This document shows, one piece after another, positions 27,968 through 35,916 of a stretch of 64,000 nucleotides of DNA. This stretch comes from CP2-2F sp034436355. GTDB taxonomy: Bacteria; Chloroflexota; Anaerolineae; Aggregatilineales; UBA2796. The DNA is taken from contig DAOTVQ010000044.1 in NCBI GenBank assembly GCA_034436355.1, positions 61,778 to 125,777 of the forward strand, read 5' to 3'. How positions within the stretch are numbered: the stretch's first letter is position 1; every line of letters starts with the position of its first letter. The notes under the pieces were generated by a model, which made no database searches, was not told the origin of the DNA, and worked only from the letters and a program-made list of their open reading frames with translations. Position numbers and translations under genes: made by a program.

Positions 27968-29203
27968 ATGCGCGCAGCACAACGCTTATTTGGTCTACTT
28001 TTAGCAGTCAGCCTGATCCTGCTGGGTGCGGCGGGCGCAGCGCTTGCCCAAGACTCCGTGACGGTCACAGTTACCACGCGCCTAAAGCTGCGCGGCGGCC
28101 CGGGCACCAATTTCCCTGAGTTGGCAGTGCTGGACGCAGGCACAACGCTGCCCGCCTTTGCCCGCAGCCAAGATTCGGCATGGCTGCGCGTGCGCTACAG
28201 CGGCACTGCCGGCTGGCTTTCGGTGAACTTCCTCAGCATTGAGGGCAATTGGCGCGCTTTGCCCGTCCACAGCGCCACCGACCCCATTCCCGGCGGCGAA
28301 GGCGCTGCCGACCTGCCGCCCGCCACGCCACAGCCTAAAAATGGCGATATTGTGAGCATGGCGCTCTACGCGCAAACCAACGCCACCAACTACTACCGCA
28401 TCACCTATATGAGCGACGGGCTGCGGATCAACGCCTTCATGACCGAACCGCGCCGTGAAGGAACATTCCCCGCGCTTATCTATAATCGTGGTGGCAACCG
28501 CAATGTAGGCGCACTGAAAGGCTTTGAGTTCATCCCCTTCGCTGAAGCGGGCTTTGTCGTGATCGCCTCGCAGTATCGCGGCGGTGGCGGCAGCGAAGGC
28601 GCTGATCAGCTTGGCGGCGCCGATGTCAACGATATTTTGAACATCATCCCGCTTTTGCAGAGCCGCCCGAATGTGGATATGAACCGTATCGCCATGTTTG
28701 GCAGTTCACGCGGCGCGCTGATGACCTATATCGCGCTGCGGAAACTCGGCGGCACGATCAAAGTGGCTGCCACCACCAGCGGCTTGGCAGACCTGTTCAT
28801 GTGGGCGAAAGAGCGCCCCGATCTGGAAGGTGGCGCCTATCTTGAGCTGGTCGGCGCGAACACGCGCAGCAATCCCGCCGCCTTCCGAGAGCGCAGCGCC
28901 ACCTATTGGGCGGGCGAGATCAGGACGCCGCTGCTGCTCATTCACGGCGATGCTGATAGCGACGTTTCTGTTGAGCAATCGCGTGCGCTCTATAATCGGC
29001 TGCGCGCCGCCGGGCGGACGGTGCAGCTTATGATCATCGCCGGCGGCACGCACGGCTTGTTCAGCTTTGATGAGGGCATTCCAAGCGCGCTCTCGTGGTT
29101 TGCGCGCTACTTGCAGCGCAGCGGCGAAAATTTCGACTACAACTTTCTGAAGCCCGCCATTGATGAGGCAAATCCGATTGTGCGCGCCGCGCTCGGCTTT
29201 TAG
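27968..29203 (+). CDS. Secreted SH3b-alpha/beta hydrolase (S9/DAP family-like)
   Basis: A 411-residue exported protein. The signal peptide covers residues 1-28 (cleavage near ALAQD). A bacterial SH3 domain lies at about 31-95 (LKLRGGPGTNFPELAVL, SGTAGWLSVNFL). The rest is an alpha/beta hydrolase of the prolyl-oligopeptidase/dienelactone-hydrolase type. The nucleophile is probably Ser247 in FGSSRGA, with the acid in LLLIHGDADSDVSVE and His in GGTHGLFSF. It probably cleaves peptides or esters at the cell surface, with SH3b holding it to the wall. It stands alone after a terminator. Confidence 0.8.
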   Translation: MRAAQRLFGLLLAVSLILLGAAGAALAQDSVTVTVTTRLKLRGGPGTNFPELAVLDAGTTLPAFARSQDSAWLRVRYSGTAGWLSVNFLSIEGNWRALPVHSATDPIPGGEGAADLPPATPQPKNGDIVSMALYAQTNATNYYRITYMSDGLRINAFMTEPRREGTFPALIYNRGGNRNVGALKGFEFIPFAEAGFVVIASQYRGGGGSEGADQLGGADVNDILNIIPLLQSRPNVDMNRIAMFGSSRGALMTYIALRKLGGTIKVAATTSGLADLFMWAKERPDLEGGAYLELVGANTRSNPAAFRERSATYWAGEIRTPLLLIHGDADSDVSVEQSRALYNRLRAAGRTVQLMIIAGGTHGLFSFDEGIPSALSWFARYLQRSGENFDYNFLKPAIDEANPIVRAALGF

Positions 29204-29308
29204 GGCATAAGTGCGGGCTAATCTTCCTGATTAGGTGTTCGTGCTGCCTTGCAACGCAGCGCTGTGGCTACAATGGCGGCTGTAAGACACCAATCAGGAG
29301 GTGAAAAA

Positions 29309-29533
29309 TTGCCCATTTATGAATACGTTTGCCCAACCTGCCACAAGGCGTTCGAGAAGCGTGTGAGCGCTGCACAGGCGGATAAGGTTGTTTGCCCACA
29401 GTGCGGCGAACAAAAAACAAAGCGGAAACTTTCAAAGATCACGGTGCAGCACGCCGAAAGCAGCAGCAGCGCCGTCAGCGATGCCTTCCCTACATGCAGC
29501 ACAGGGCTGTGTGGCTTGCCGCGCACCAATTAA
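29309..29533 (+). CDS. FmdB-family small zinc-ribbon protein
   Basis: A 74-residue protein. The start is a TTG at 29309 rather than an upstream ATG: it follows a near-perfect AGGAGGTGA Shine-Dalgarno (29296-29304), and translation then begins at the conserved family opening MPIYEYVCPTC. Two CxxC pairs (CPTC and CPQC) form a zinc ribbon. A Ser-rich tail ends with two further Cys (CSTGLCG). These proteins are called putative regulatory proteins, but their function is not established. It is convergent with another small Cys-rich gene. Confidence 0.85.
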   Translation: MPIYEYVCPTCHKAFEKRVSAAQADKVVCPQCGEQKTKRKLSKITVQHAESSSSAVSDAFPTCSTGLCGLPRTN

Positions 29534-29542
29534 CGCAGACGT

Positions 29543-29791
29543 TTAGCTAATCCATTCGCGGTTGGCGGAATCCCAGTTGCGGTGCAGATAGGCGCGCTTG
29601 CACTCAATGCAGATGCGCGCACTATCCACATCGCGGCTGGTGCGCCACCGCCAACGCACCACACCGCTGTGATGCCGACAAAAGGGACGATAGCAGACCG
29701 GGCAGTAGTCGCCTTCGGCAAGTCCGCTCTCGCCGTAGCGCGCTTTTTCATCAGGATTGCTTTCACAAATGTGGCAGTAAGGGACGGGCAT
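29543..29791 (-). CDS. Small Cys/His-rich putative double-zinc protein
   Basis: An 82-residue protein that I cannot assign to a named family. Four metal-binding pairs are visible in order: CHIC, CPVC, CRHH and CIEC. Their spacing suggests two bound zinc ions in a cross-brace or treble-clef arrangement, as in RING, FYVE or double zinc-ribbon folds. No membrane segment is present. The ATG lies about 175 bp from the recA start in the opposite direction. The 3' end is 9 bp from that of the FmdB-like gene. Confidence 0.7.
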   Translation of the reverse strand: MPVPYCHICESNPDEKARYGESGLAEGDYCPVCYRPFCRHHSGVVRWRWRTSRDVDSARICIECKRAYLHRNWDSANREWIS

Positions 29792-29909
29792 GCGTACTCT
29801 CGGATGATCCTACAGGCTGTGGCAAAAGCGCCTTGCCCATTATAAAAGAGACTGCATCCGAATTGTAGATCGCTACGGACTTTACCACAGGCTTTTCTTG
29901 CCCGCTCAC

Positions 29910-29938
29910 TTGACTTTCTGCTCGATTCGCGCTATCCT
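29910..29938 (+). promoter_or_regulatory. recA promoter
   Basis: TTGACT (29910-29915), a 17-bp spacer, then TATCCT (29933-29938). Transcription would start near 29945, inside the candidate LexA site. Confidence 0.65.
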
Positions 29939-29942
29939 GATA

Positions 29943-29954
29943 GAACGTTCGTTC
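29943..29954 (+). promoter_or_regulatory. Candidate LexA (SOS) operator at recA
   Basis: GAACGTTCGTTC fits the Gram-positive-type SOS box GAAC-N4-GTTC. It lies 4 bp after the -10 box and 11 bp before the GTG start, where a bound repressor would block transcription. lexA itself is not in the window. Confidence 0.6.
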
Positions 29955-29965
29955 CACAATTGTGA

Positions 29966-31093
29966 GTGACTGCGAGAAAGCAACCCGTGCCAAGAGAACC
30001 TAAACAACCTAAAGAAAAACCTGCCGCGCCGTCGGCGGATACCCAAGAGTCTAGCCCACGCGATCAGGCGATTGAGAAGACCCTGCAAGAGCTGACCAAA
30101 CGCTTTGGCGAAGGCACCATCATGCGCTTGGGCGATGCTCAACATCTGCGCGTGAACATCGTGCCGACTGGCTCGCTGGCTGTGGATTTAGCGCTGGGCA
30201 TTGGCGGCTTGCCACGCGGGCGCATCACCGAGATTTACGGACCAGAAAGCAGCGGCAAGACCACGCTCTGCCTGCACACCATCGCAGAGGCGCAGGCACG
30301 CGGGGGCATTTGCGCCTTTGTGGACATGGAACATGCCCTTGATCCCGTTTATGCAGAGCGCATCGGCGTGGATGTGGGCAATCTGTACATCGCACAGCCC
30401 GATACGGCAGAGCAGGCGCTGGAGATCACAGAGGCGTTGGTGCGTTCTGGTGCGCTGGATGTGGTCGTGCTGGATAGTGTGGCAGCACTCGTGCCAAAAA
30501 ATGAGATCGAGGGCGAGATGGGCGACTCATTTGTTGGGTTGCAGGCGCGCTTGATGAGTCAGGCACTCCGTAAATTGGTGGGTGCCATCAAGAATACCGA
30601 TACTGCCATGATCTTCACCAACCAACTTCGTGAGAAAATCGGTATTCTTTTTGGATCCCCAGAAACAACAACAGGTGGGCGTGCTTTGAAGTTCTATGCC
30701 AGCGTGCGCCTTGATATTCGCAAAATTCAGGCGATCAAGCAGGGCGAAGAAGTGGTTGGCAACCGCACCCGTGTTAAGGTGACCAAAAACAAGGTGGCGC
30801 CGCCTTTCCGCCAAGCCGAGTTCGACATTATGTACAACGAAGGCATCAGCAAATCGGGCGATATTCTCGATTTGGGCGTGAGCATGGGCATTATTGATAA
30901 GCGCGGCGCCTTCTTCCGCTTTAAGGACGGGATGTTAGGGCAAGGGCGCGAAAATGCCAAGCAGTATCTGCGCGAAAATCCCGCAGTTGCTTATGAGATC
31001 GAGATGCTCATCCGCGAGAACAGCGCGGCACTGCCTGCCAGCCTGATCAGCAGCGCCACGGATGAGGCAGCGCCCGCCGCCCTAGACGAATAA
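29966..31093 (+). CDS. recA: Recombinase A
   Basis: A 375-residue RecA, the DNA-dependent ATPase that forms filaments on single-stranded DNA, drives strand exchange and activates LexA cleavage. Walker A is GPESSGKTT (92-100). Walker B is VVVLDSVAALVP, and the L2 loop follows at IFTNQLREKIG and GSPETTTGGRALKFYAS. The start is GTG. The N-terminal extension of about 30 residues, rich in Lys, Pro and Gln, is longer than in E. coli and probably disordered. The acidic/Ala-rich tail ends EAAPAALDE. It has its own promoter with a candidate SOS box. The 3' end faces modB with a 3-bp gap. Confidence 0.98.
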   Translation: MTARKQPVPREPKQPKEKPAAPSADTQESSPRDQAIEKTLQELTKRFGEGTIMRLGDAQHLRVNIVPTGSLAVDLALGIGGLPRGRITEIYGPESSGKTTLCLHTIAEAQARGGICAFVDMEHALDPVYAERIGVDVGNLYIAQPDTAEQALEITEALVRSGALDVVVLDSVAALVPKNEIEGEMGDSFVGLQARLMSQALRKLVGAIKNTDTAMIFTNQLREKIGILFGSPETTTGGRALKFYASVRLDIRKIQAIKQGEEVVGNRTRVKVTKNKVAPPFRQAEFDIMYNEGISKSGDILDLGVSMGIIDKRGAFFRFKDGMLGQGRENAKQYLRENPAVAYEIEMLIRENSAALPASLISSATDEAAPAALDE

Positions 31094-31096
31094 CCT

Positions 31097-31906
31097 TCAC
31101 AAAGGCAGATCACTCTCGCCGGATTCCTCTCGCATTAGAAGGCTCGCCGCCAACAAGCTGAAAAAAGCAATGGCGGCGAGGATCAAACTCACCCAAAGAG
31201 CGGCGTTCAGATCGCGCTCGAAAATGCCGTAGATCAACAGCGGCATGGTCTGCGTGCGCCCACTAAGGCTGCCCGCAAAGAGGATCGTCGCGCCAAACTC
31301 GCCCAGTGCGCGAGTCCAGCATAGGGTAGCGCCCGCGCCCAACCCACGCATGGCAAGCGGCAACGTAATGCGACGGAACAACGTCAGGCTATCAGCACCA
31401 TCCACTCGCGCTGCCGCCTCCAACTCACGCGGCACACCCTGAAAGCCGATCATCGCCGCACGGATGTAAAACGGCGCCGCCACAAAGGTTTGTGCAATGA
31501 TCACTGCGGCAGTCGTAAAGGGCAGGCTGATGCCTAGCTCTGAGAGGACGCCACCCAGCGCGCCGCGCCTGCCAAAAGTGATCAGCAGTGCCAAACCTGC
31601 TACCGAAGGCGGCATGATGATCGGCATTTGGAGCAGGATCAGCAAGGCGCGGCGTAAGGCGAAGCGCCGCCGTGCCAATAGGTAGGCAAGCGGCGTGCCA
31701 AAGAACAACGTTAGCCCAAGCGTGATAGCTGTGGTGAACAGACTGAGCAGCACAGCGTTTTGAACTGCCTCTGCTGAGGCGCCTTCCCAGCCACGGCTAC
31801 TAATGCCGCGTCCTGCCAAAACCAGCAGCGGCAAGGCAAACAAGCACAGTGCCGCAGCACTTGCTAACCACGACGCAATATCCCCTATGGGCAAGTAGCG
31901 GCGCAT
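31097..31906 (-). CDS. modB: Molybdate ABC transporter permease
   Basis: A 269-residue inner-membrane permease with about five to six helices. It carries the EAA-type loop contacting the ATPase (ELEAAARVDGADSLTLFRRITLP) and the ModB/CysT-type MPIIMPPSVAGLALL. It would form the channel of a molybdate or tungstate importer. It follows modA after 7 bp. The ATPase gene modC is not adjacent: the next gene downstream is the convergent recA. Sulfate-type permeases are close relatives, but pairing with a ModA-like binding protein favours molybdate. Confidence 0.88.
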   Translation of the reverse strand: MRRYLPIGDIASWLASAAALCLFALPLLVLAGRGISSRGWEGASAEAVQNAVLLSLFTTAITLGLTLFFGTPLAYLLARRRFALRRALLILLQMPIIMPPSVAGLALLITFGRRGALGGVLSELGISLPFTTAAVIIAQTFVAAPFYIRAAMIGFQGVPRELEAAARVDGADSLTLFRRITLPLAMRGLGAGATLCWTRALGEFGATILFAGSLSGRTQTMPLLIYGIFERDLNAALWVSLILAAIAFFSLLAASLLMREESGESDLPL

Positions 31907-31913
31907 CGTTGGG

Positions 31914-32768
31914 CTAACGTTTGGGGGTAGCGCTTGGCTCAGCCGTCGCGGCAGGCTCTGGATCAGGTGGTGGCAAGAAGTTCCACTTTGCCATGATGGC
32001 TTGTCCTTCCTCGCTTAGCACGAACGCCACGAATGCACGGGCAAGTTCTGGCTCAGCGGCGTTTTTAAGGGCAGCGATTGGAAAGGTAGCAAAGGTGTTC
32101 ACTTCGTCAGGAATCTCGATGGTTGCTACCGCCTCTGCCACTTCAAGTGAAACATCCGATGGGTAAAGGATGGTCGCATCTCCTTCGCCTAGCGCGATCT
32201 TGGCGATCACTTGCCGCACATTCTGTTCTTCTGAAACGAGGTTTGCCAACACAGCCTGACGGTAGCGCTCGCCATAGGCGGGCAGTGCCGCCAATTTTTC
32301 AAGGGTCGTTTCGGCATACTCGCGGGCGGGCGAGCTGGGAATGGGCAAGATCAGCTTGACATTTGGCTTGGCAAGGTCTCGCAAAGTCTCGATTTGAGCA
32401 GGGTTATCTTTTGGTACAATAATCACAAGCCGATTGCTGGCAAATACTTCTAAAGGCTCAGCCGTCAAGGATTCTTCAACCAACAAGGTCATTTGGCGCA
32501 TATTGGCGCTGGCGAATACGTCAGCAGGCGCACCTTCAACAATCTGTGTGGCAAGGATGGCAGAGTTGTTAAAGTTCAGCACGACGCGCACGCCGTCATT
32601 CGCAGCCTCAAACTGGCGCGCAATCTCGGTGAATGCTTCACGCAGTGTGGCAGCCGCAAAAACAGTTACCTCACGCGGTGTTTGTGCGGCTGCACTGAAA
32701 GGCATAAGCAATGTGAGTAGGACTAGGAGCAGGCGCACCCCGAACTGCTGTATCTGGTGAGTTTGCAC
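31914..32768 (-). CDS. modA: Molybdate ABC transporter substrate-binding protein
   Basis: A 284-residue exported binding protein with a signal peptide of about 28 residues (cleavage near AAAQT). It has the ModA signature order: EVTVFAAATLREAFTEIARQFE, then NFNNSAILATQIVEGAPADVFASA, NRLVIIVPKDNP, and EGDATILYPSDV. The ligand residues of the first two motifs (Ala/Ser of FAAATL and NSA) are in place. The start is GTG with AAGGAC upstream. The C-terminus ends in a Pro/Ala/Thr-rich tail. It is the first gene of a modA-modB pair and divergent from greA, with about 290 bp between them. No Moco riboswitch or ModE palindrome was recognised. Confidence 0.88.
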   Translation of the reverse strand: MQTHQIQQFGVRLLLVLLTLLMPFSAAAQTPREVTVFAAATLREAFTEIARQFEAANDGVRVVLNFNNSAILATQIVEGAPADVFASANMRQMTLLVEESLTAEPLEVFASNRLVIIVPKDNPAQIETLRDLAKPNVKLILPIPSSPAREYAETTLEKLAALPAYGERYRQAVLANLVSEEQNVRQVIAKIALGEGDATILYPSDVSLEVAEAVATIEIPDEVNTFATFPIAALKNAAEPELARAFVAFVLSEEGQAIMAKWNFLPPPDPEPAATAEPSATPKR

Positions 32769-33060
32769 GATAATGTCATGTCCTTCAATTTAGTGAGCGT
32801 TTGCACTTGATTTTTAGCCTGTATTGCATAGAATTACAAGTATAGACAAGCAGCGCGCACCCGCTCATAAGATGCACCAAGCGCCTAATATTGAGTTTAT
32901 TCTATCGCCACATCGAAGGCGATTTTATTTTCTTGGATGCCATAATCCGTAAAACAGCAGCATTCGCACCAACACTTTGCACAACCCTAACGGCGTCTTC
33001 TTTTAAAGTGAAGGGCTAAGCACTTAATATGCTTTTGCAGCAAACTAAAGGAGTCTTATC

Positions 33061-33543
33061 ATGTCCGATCAACCGCAATATTTGACGGCAGAAGGCTTGC
33101 GCGAACTTGAAGAAAAACTTGCCTATCTGCGGAATGTACGGCGCCCTGCCGTGGCGGAACGTTTGCATCAGGCTCTTTCGGAAGGTGGCGAGCTAACCGA
33201 AAACGCCGAATATGATGATGCGAAGAACGAGCAATCGTTCCTCGAAGGTGAGATACTGCGCCTTGAGAACATCCTCAGCAACGCGCAGATCATCGAGGAA
33301 AACGAAGATGCACCGCAAGGCGTTGTCAAACTGGGTAATCGCGTCACCATCCAAGAAAAAGGCAAGCGCACTCAGGAAACGTTCCAGATCGTTGGTCAGG
33401 CAGAGGCAAATCCGCGTGAGGGCAAAATCTCCAACGAAAGTCCGCTTGGGAAGGCGCTCATCGGGCGCAAACTTGGCGATAAAGTGACCGTCAAAGCACC
33501 TGACGGTGATATTGTCTACACCATTAAGGCGATCAACAAATAG
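33061..33543 (+). CDS. greA: Transcription elongation factor GreA
   Basis: A 160-residue protein of standard GreA length. The N-terminal coiled coil (about 1-78) carries the tip region with acidic residues (EGGELTENAEYDDAKNEQSF). The C-terminal FKBP-like domain has VKLGNRVTIQ and ESPLGKALIGRKLGDKV. It rescues backtracked RNA polymerase by stimulating transcript cleavage. AAAGGAG lies 8 bp before the ATG. The 290-bp region upstream, shared with modA, is AT-rich; TTGCAC at 32977-32982 with TTTTAA at 33001-33006 is a weak promoter candidate. It is convergent with fmt with a 1-bp gap. Confidence 0.97.
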   Translation: MSDQPQYLTAEGLRELEEKLAYLRNVRRPAVAERLHQALSEGGELTENAEYDDAKNEQSFLEGEILRLENILSNAQIIEENEDAPQGVVKLGNRVTIQEKGKRTQETFQIVGQAEANPREGKISNESPLGKALIGRKLGDKVTVKAPDGDIVYTIKAINK

Positions 33544-33544
33544 C

Positions 33545-34492
33545 CTAGCCCAACTGCGCTCCCAAAAGTGCAGCATGTCCATTCAGAAAGGCGCGGATTG
33601 GCTGCGCGGCTTTGCCTGCAAGCTGCACTTTTTGTGGCAGGTAAAGCCCGTTGCCTGTGCCAACCGCGATAGCATCTCCCAGCGCGATTACCTTGCCAAC
33701 GGCAGCACTGCCGCTTTGCACTGTCAGCGAATCAGGTGCCGCATCGGGCAAAATCTTGAGCAGTTGCCCCTCCCAATAGGTATAGGCAACTGGGTAAGGA
33801 TAATAGGCGCGCACCTGGCGGGCAATCTCGGTGGCGGGTGCTGCCCAATTGATCTGCCCATCTTCTTTTTTGAGCATGGGTGCATAGGTGTGCAGGCTGT
33901 CATCTTGCGGCTGTGGCGTCAGGCTGCCGCTTAGATAATCCCGCAGCGTCTCGATCAGCAGGTCGCCGCCAAGTGCCGCCAACTTATCGTGCAACGTTTG
34001 CCCTGTCTCGTTCGGCGCGATGGGAATAGCCCGTGCGCGCAGTATGGCGCCAGTATCTAGCCCAGCATCCATCTGCATAATGGTAATGCCCGTCTCGGAG
34101 TCGCCGGCGCGGATGGCTGCCTGAATTGGCGCCGCACCACGCCAACGCGGCAGCAGCGAAGCGTGAACATTGATGCAGCCATAGGTCGGCAAATCTAGCA
34201 CGTTTTGGCGCAGAATCTGCCCGAAGGCAGCCACCACAATCAGATCGGGCGCATATGCCTGAAGCTGCTCGAAAATGCCCGCCTCACGCAGTTTTTGCGG
34301 TTGGAGAATCGGCACACCGTGCGCGGCTGCCACCTGCTTGACGGGCGATGCCTGCAATTTCTGCCCACGCCCTGAAGGGCGATCCGGCTGCGTGACGACG
34401 CACACCACCTCGAAATCAGGCGCATTTAGCAAGGCGTGCAGCGGCGGAACGGCAAAATCCGGTGTTCCCATGAAGATGACGCGCTGTGGCAA
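33545..34492 (-). CDS. fmt: Methionyl-tRNA formyltransferase
   Basis: A 315-residue enzyme that formylates initiator Met-tRNA with 10-formyl-tetrahydrofolate. The N-terminal formyltransferase domain has RVIFMGTPDFAVPPL, QPDRPSGRGQKL, the catalytic INVHASLLPRWRGAAPIQ (Asn and His) and MQMDAGLDTG (Asp). The C-terminal OB-like domain follows from about residue 205. The start is TTG at 34492, because the next ATG is inside the conserved MGTPDF motif; AAAGG lies about 10 bp upstream. It is coupled to a small membrane protein gene 6 bp upstream. Confidence 0.96.
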   Translation of the reverse strand: MPQRVIFMGTPDFAVPPLHALLNAPDFEVVCVVTQPDRPSGRGQKLQASPVKQVAAAHGVPILQPQKLREAGIFEQLQAYAPDLIVVAAFGQILRQNVLDLPTYGCINVHASLLPRWRGAAPIQAAIRAGDSETGITIMQMDAGLDTGAILRARAIPIAPNETGQTLHDKLAALGGDLLIETLRDYLSGSLTPQPQDDSLHTYAPMLKKEDGQINWAAPATEIARQVRAYYPYPVAYTYWEGQLLKILPDAAPDSLTVQSGSAAVGKVIALGDAIAVGTGNGLYLPQKVQLAGKAAQPIRAFLNGHAALLGAQLG

Positions 34493-34498
34493 GATGGG

Positions 34499-34690
34499 CT
34501 AACCTTTCCTTGGGTAGAGTCCTGCGATGATGAACAAACCAACGATGATCATGATGCTGACCAGCAGGAACGCTTGCACACCCGACCAATTGAGGCTGTT
34601 GGCGATGAAAATGCCAACCACGCCTACTACAACCACGACGATATTCAATATGCGGCGTGGCACATGCCCAAAGGGGCGCTTAGGGTTCAT
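34499..34690 (-). CDS. Small two-helix membrane protein
   Basis: A 63-residue protein starting MNPKRPFGHVPRR, with two hydrophobic segments (ILNIVVVVVGVVGIFIA and AFLLVSIMIIVGLFIIAG) and a positively charged N-terminus and C-terminal end. I recognise no family. The ATG at 34690 has AAAGGA at a good distance; a longer frame from 34771 lacks a ribosome site. It precedes fmt in the same unit, 6 bp away. Its role is unknown. Confidence 0.65.
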   Translation of the reverse strand: MNPKRPFGHVPRRILNIVVVVVGVVGIFIANSLNWSGVQAFLLVSIMIIVGLFIIAGLYPRKG

Positions 34691-34805
34691 CAGGTCATCC
34701 TTTCTAGCGTCTATCGGTCTGGCTGAGTATAGCCTAAAGGCGGGCGCTCTGCACACGCCCACCTTCGGCACACAAACTGCCTGTCGCTGCCTGCCCTGAA
34801 CGCGC

Positions 34806-34811
34806 TATAAT
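34806..34811 (+). promoter_or_regulatory. Candidate -10 box (TATAAT) for the carbamoyltransferase gene
   Basis: A consensus TATAAT 46 bp before the ATG. No -35 box is recognisable at 16-18 bp. Confidence 0.4.
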
Positions 34812-34857
34812 TCCCATTTGCGAACACACCTTATCTTCTACACACGGAGTTTTCCCA

Positions 34858-35841
34858 ATGCAGACCGATCTACGCGGACGCGATATGATCACCGAGCAGG
34901 AATGGACAATGGACGAGCTAGAGACCGTCTTTGATGTGGCGTGGGATTTGAAGCGCCGCCGCGCCCTTGGCGATCCGCACCCGCTGCTGCGTGATAAAGT
35001 GCTGGCGATGCTCTTTTTCTTCACCAGTACGCGCACCCGCACCAGCTTTGAGGCAGGCATGGCGCAGCTCGGCGGACATGCCATGTTTATTGATAGCGAG
35101 ACGACCCAAATCTCGCATGGCGATACCGCCAAAGAGATTGGCGAGATCGTCGGGCGCTATTCAGATGGCATCGCCATCCGCCAGTGCGATTGGAACTTTG
35201 GCAACCAATACATCCGCGAAGTGGCGAAATACAGCCGCGTGCCTGTGCTGAACATGCAGTGCGATGTCTATCATCCCTTCCAAATCCTTGCGGATGCTAT
35301 GACGCTGATGGAGCAGTTCGGGCGCAACCTGAAAGGGCGTAAAATCGCCGTCAGTTGGGCATATGCCGCCAGCTATCAGAAGCCGATCAGCGTGCCGCAA
35401 AGCCTGATCCTGCTCATGACGCGCTTGGGCATGAATGTAGCGTTGGCTCATCCGCCCGAATACAAGCTGATGCCCGATATTGTGCAGCAGGCGCAGGATA
35501 ACGCCCGCAAGAGTGGCGGCAGCCTCGAAATTACCCACGATATGGATGAGGCATTCAAAGATGCTGATGCCGTCTATCCAAAGTCGTGGGGCGCCCTGCT
35601 GACCACCACCGATAACGCCGAGTCGGCACGCATTGGCGCGCAGTACACCAGTTGGATTTGCGACTCGCGGCGGATGGCGCTTGCCAAAGAACATGCCGTC
35701 TACATGCACTGCCTGCCCGCAGATCGCGGCTTGGAAGTGACCGACGAAGTGATTGACGGCCCGCAGAGTGTCGTCTACGATGAGGCGGAAAACCGCCTGC
35801 ACGTGCAGAAGGCAGTCATGGCGCTCACCATGCGTGGCTAA
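34858..35841 (+). CDS. Knotted (YgeW-like) carbamoyltransferase
   Basis: A 327-residue aspartate/ornithine carbamoyltransferase-family enzyme. The carbamoyl-phosphate loop is STRTRTSF (57-64), and HPFQ (139-142) and the late HCLPADRG are also present. After the carbamoyl-phosphate domain comes VSWAYAASYQKPISVPQS, the Pro-containing loop typical of the knotted subfamily (YgeW, acetyl- and succinylornithine carbamoyltransferases) rather than classical ArgF. It therefore may not use free ornithine. Substrate is unresolved: arginine synthesis through an acylated intermediate, or a purine/ureide-type reaction as suggested for YgeW. A hairpin separates it from panC. Confidence 0.85.
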   Translation: MQTDLRGRDMITEQEWTMDELETVFDVAWDLKRRRALGDPHPLLRDKVLAMLFFFTSTRTRTSFEAGMAQLGGHAMFIDSETTQISHGDTAKEIGEIVGRYSDGIAIRQCDWNFGNQYIREVAKYSRVPVLNMQCDVYHPFQILADAMTLMEQFGRNLKGRKIAVSWAYAASYQKPISVPQSLILLMTRLGMNVALAHPPEYKLMPDIVQQAQDNARKSGGSLEITHDMDEAFKDADAVYPKSWGALLTTTDNAESARIGAQYTSWICDSRRMALAKEHAVYMHCLPADRGLEVTDEVIDGPQSVVYDEAENRLHVQKAVMALTMRG

Positions 35842-35852
35842 CAGGCAGCGCA

Positions 35853-35886
35853 GCACGCCTACAGGGCAGTGTATCTGTAGGCGTGT
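35853..35886 (+). terminator. Hairpin between the carbamoyltransferase gene and panC
   Basis: An 11-bp perfect stem, CACGCCTACAG (35854-35864) and CTGTAGGCGTG (35875-35885), 10-nt loop, no T-run. It could be a factor-dependent terminator or processing site; it ends about 20 bp before the panC ribosome site. Confidence 0.5.
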
Positions 35887-35916
35887 GCTTAAACCACACC
35901 GTATCGGAGATTGCCT

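Noticed and set aside
32769..33060. Moco riboswitch or ModE operator upstream of modA
   Set aside because: The region is AT-rich, but I could find neither the ModE palindrome nor a convincing Moco-like fold by eye.
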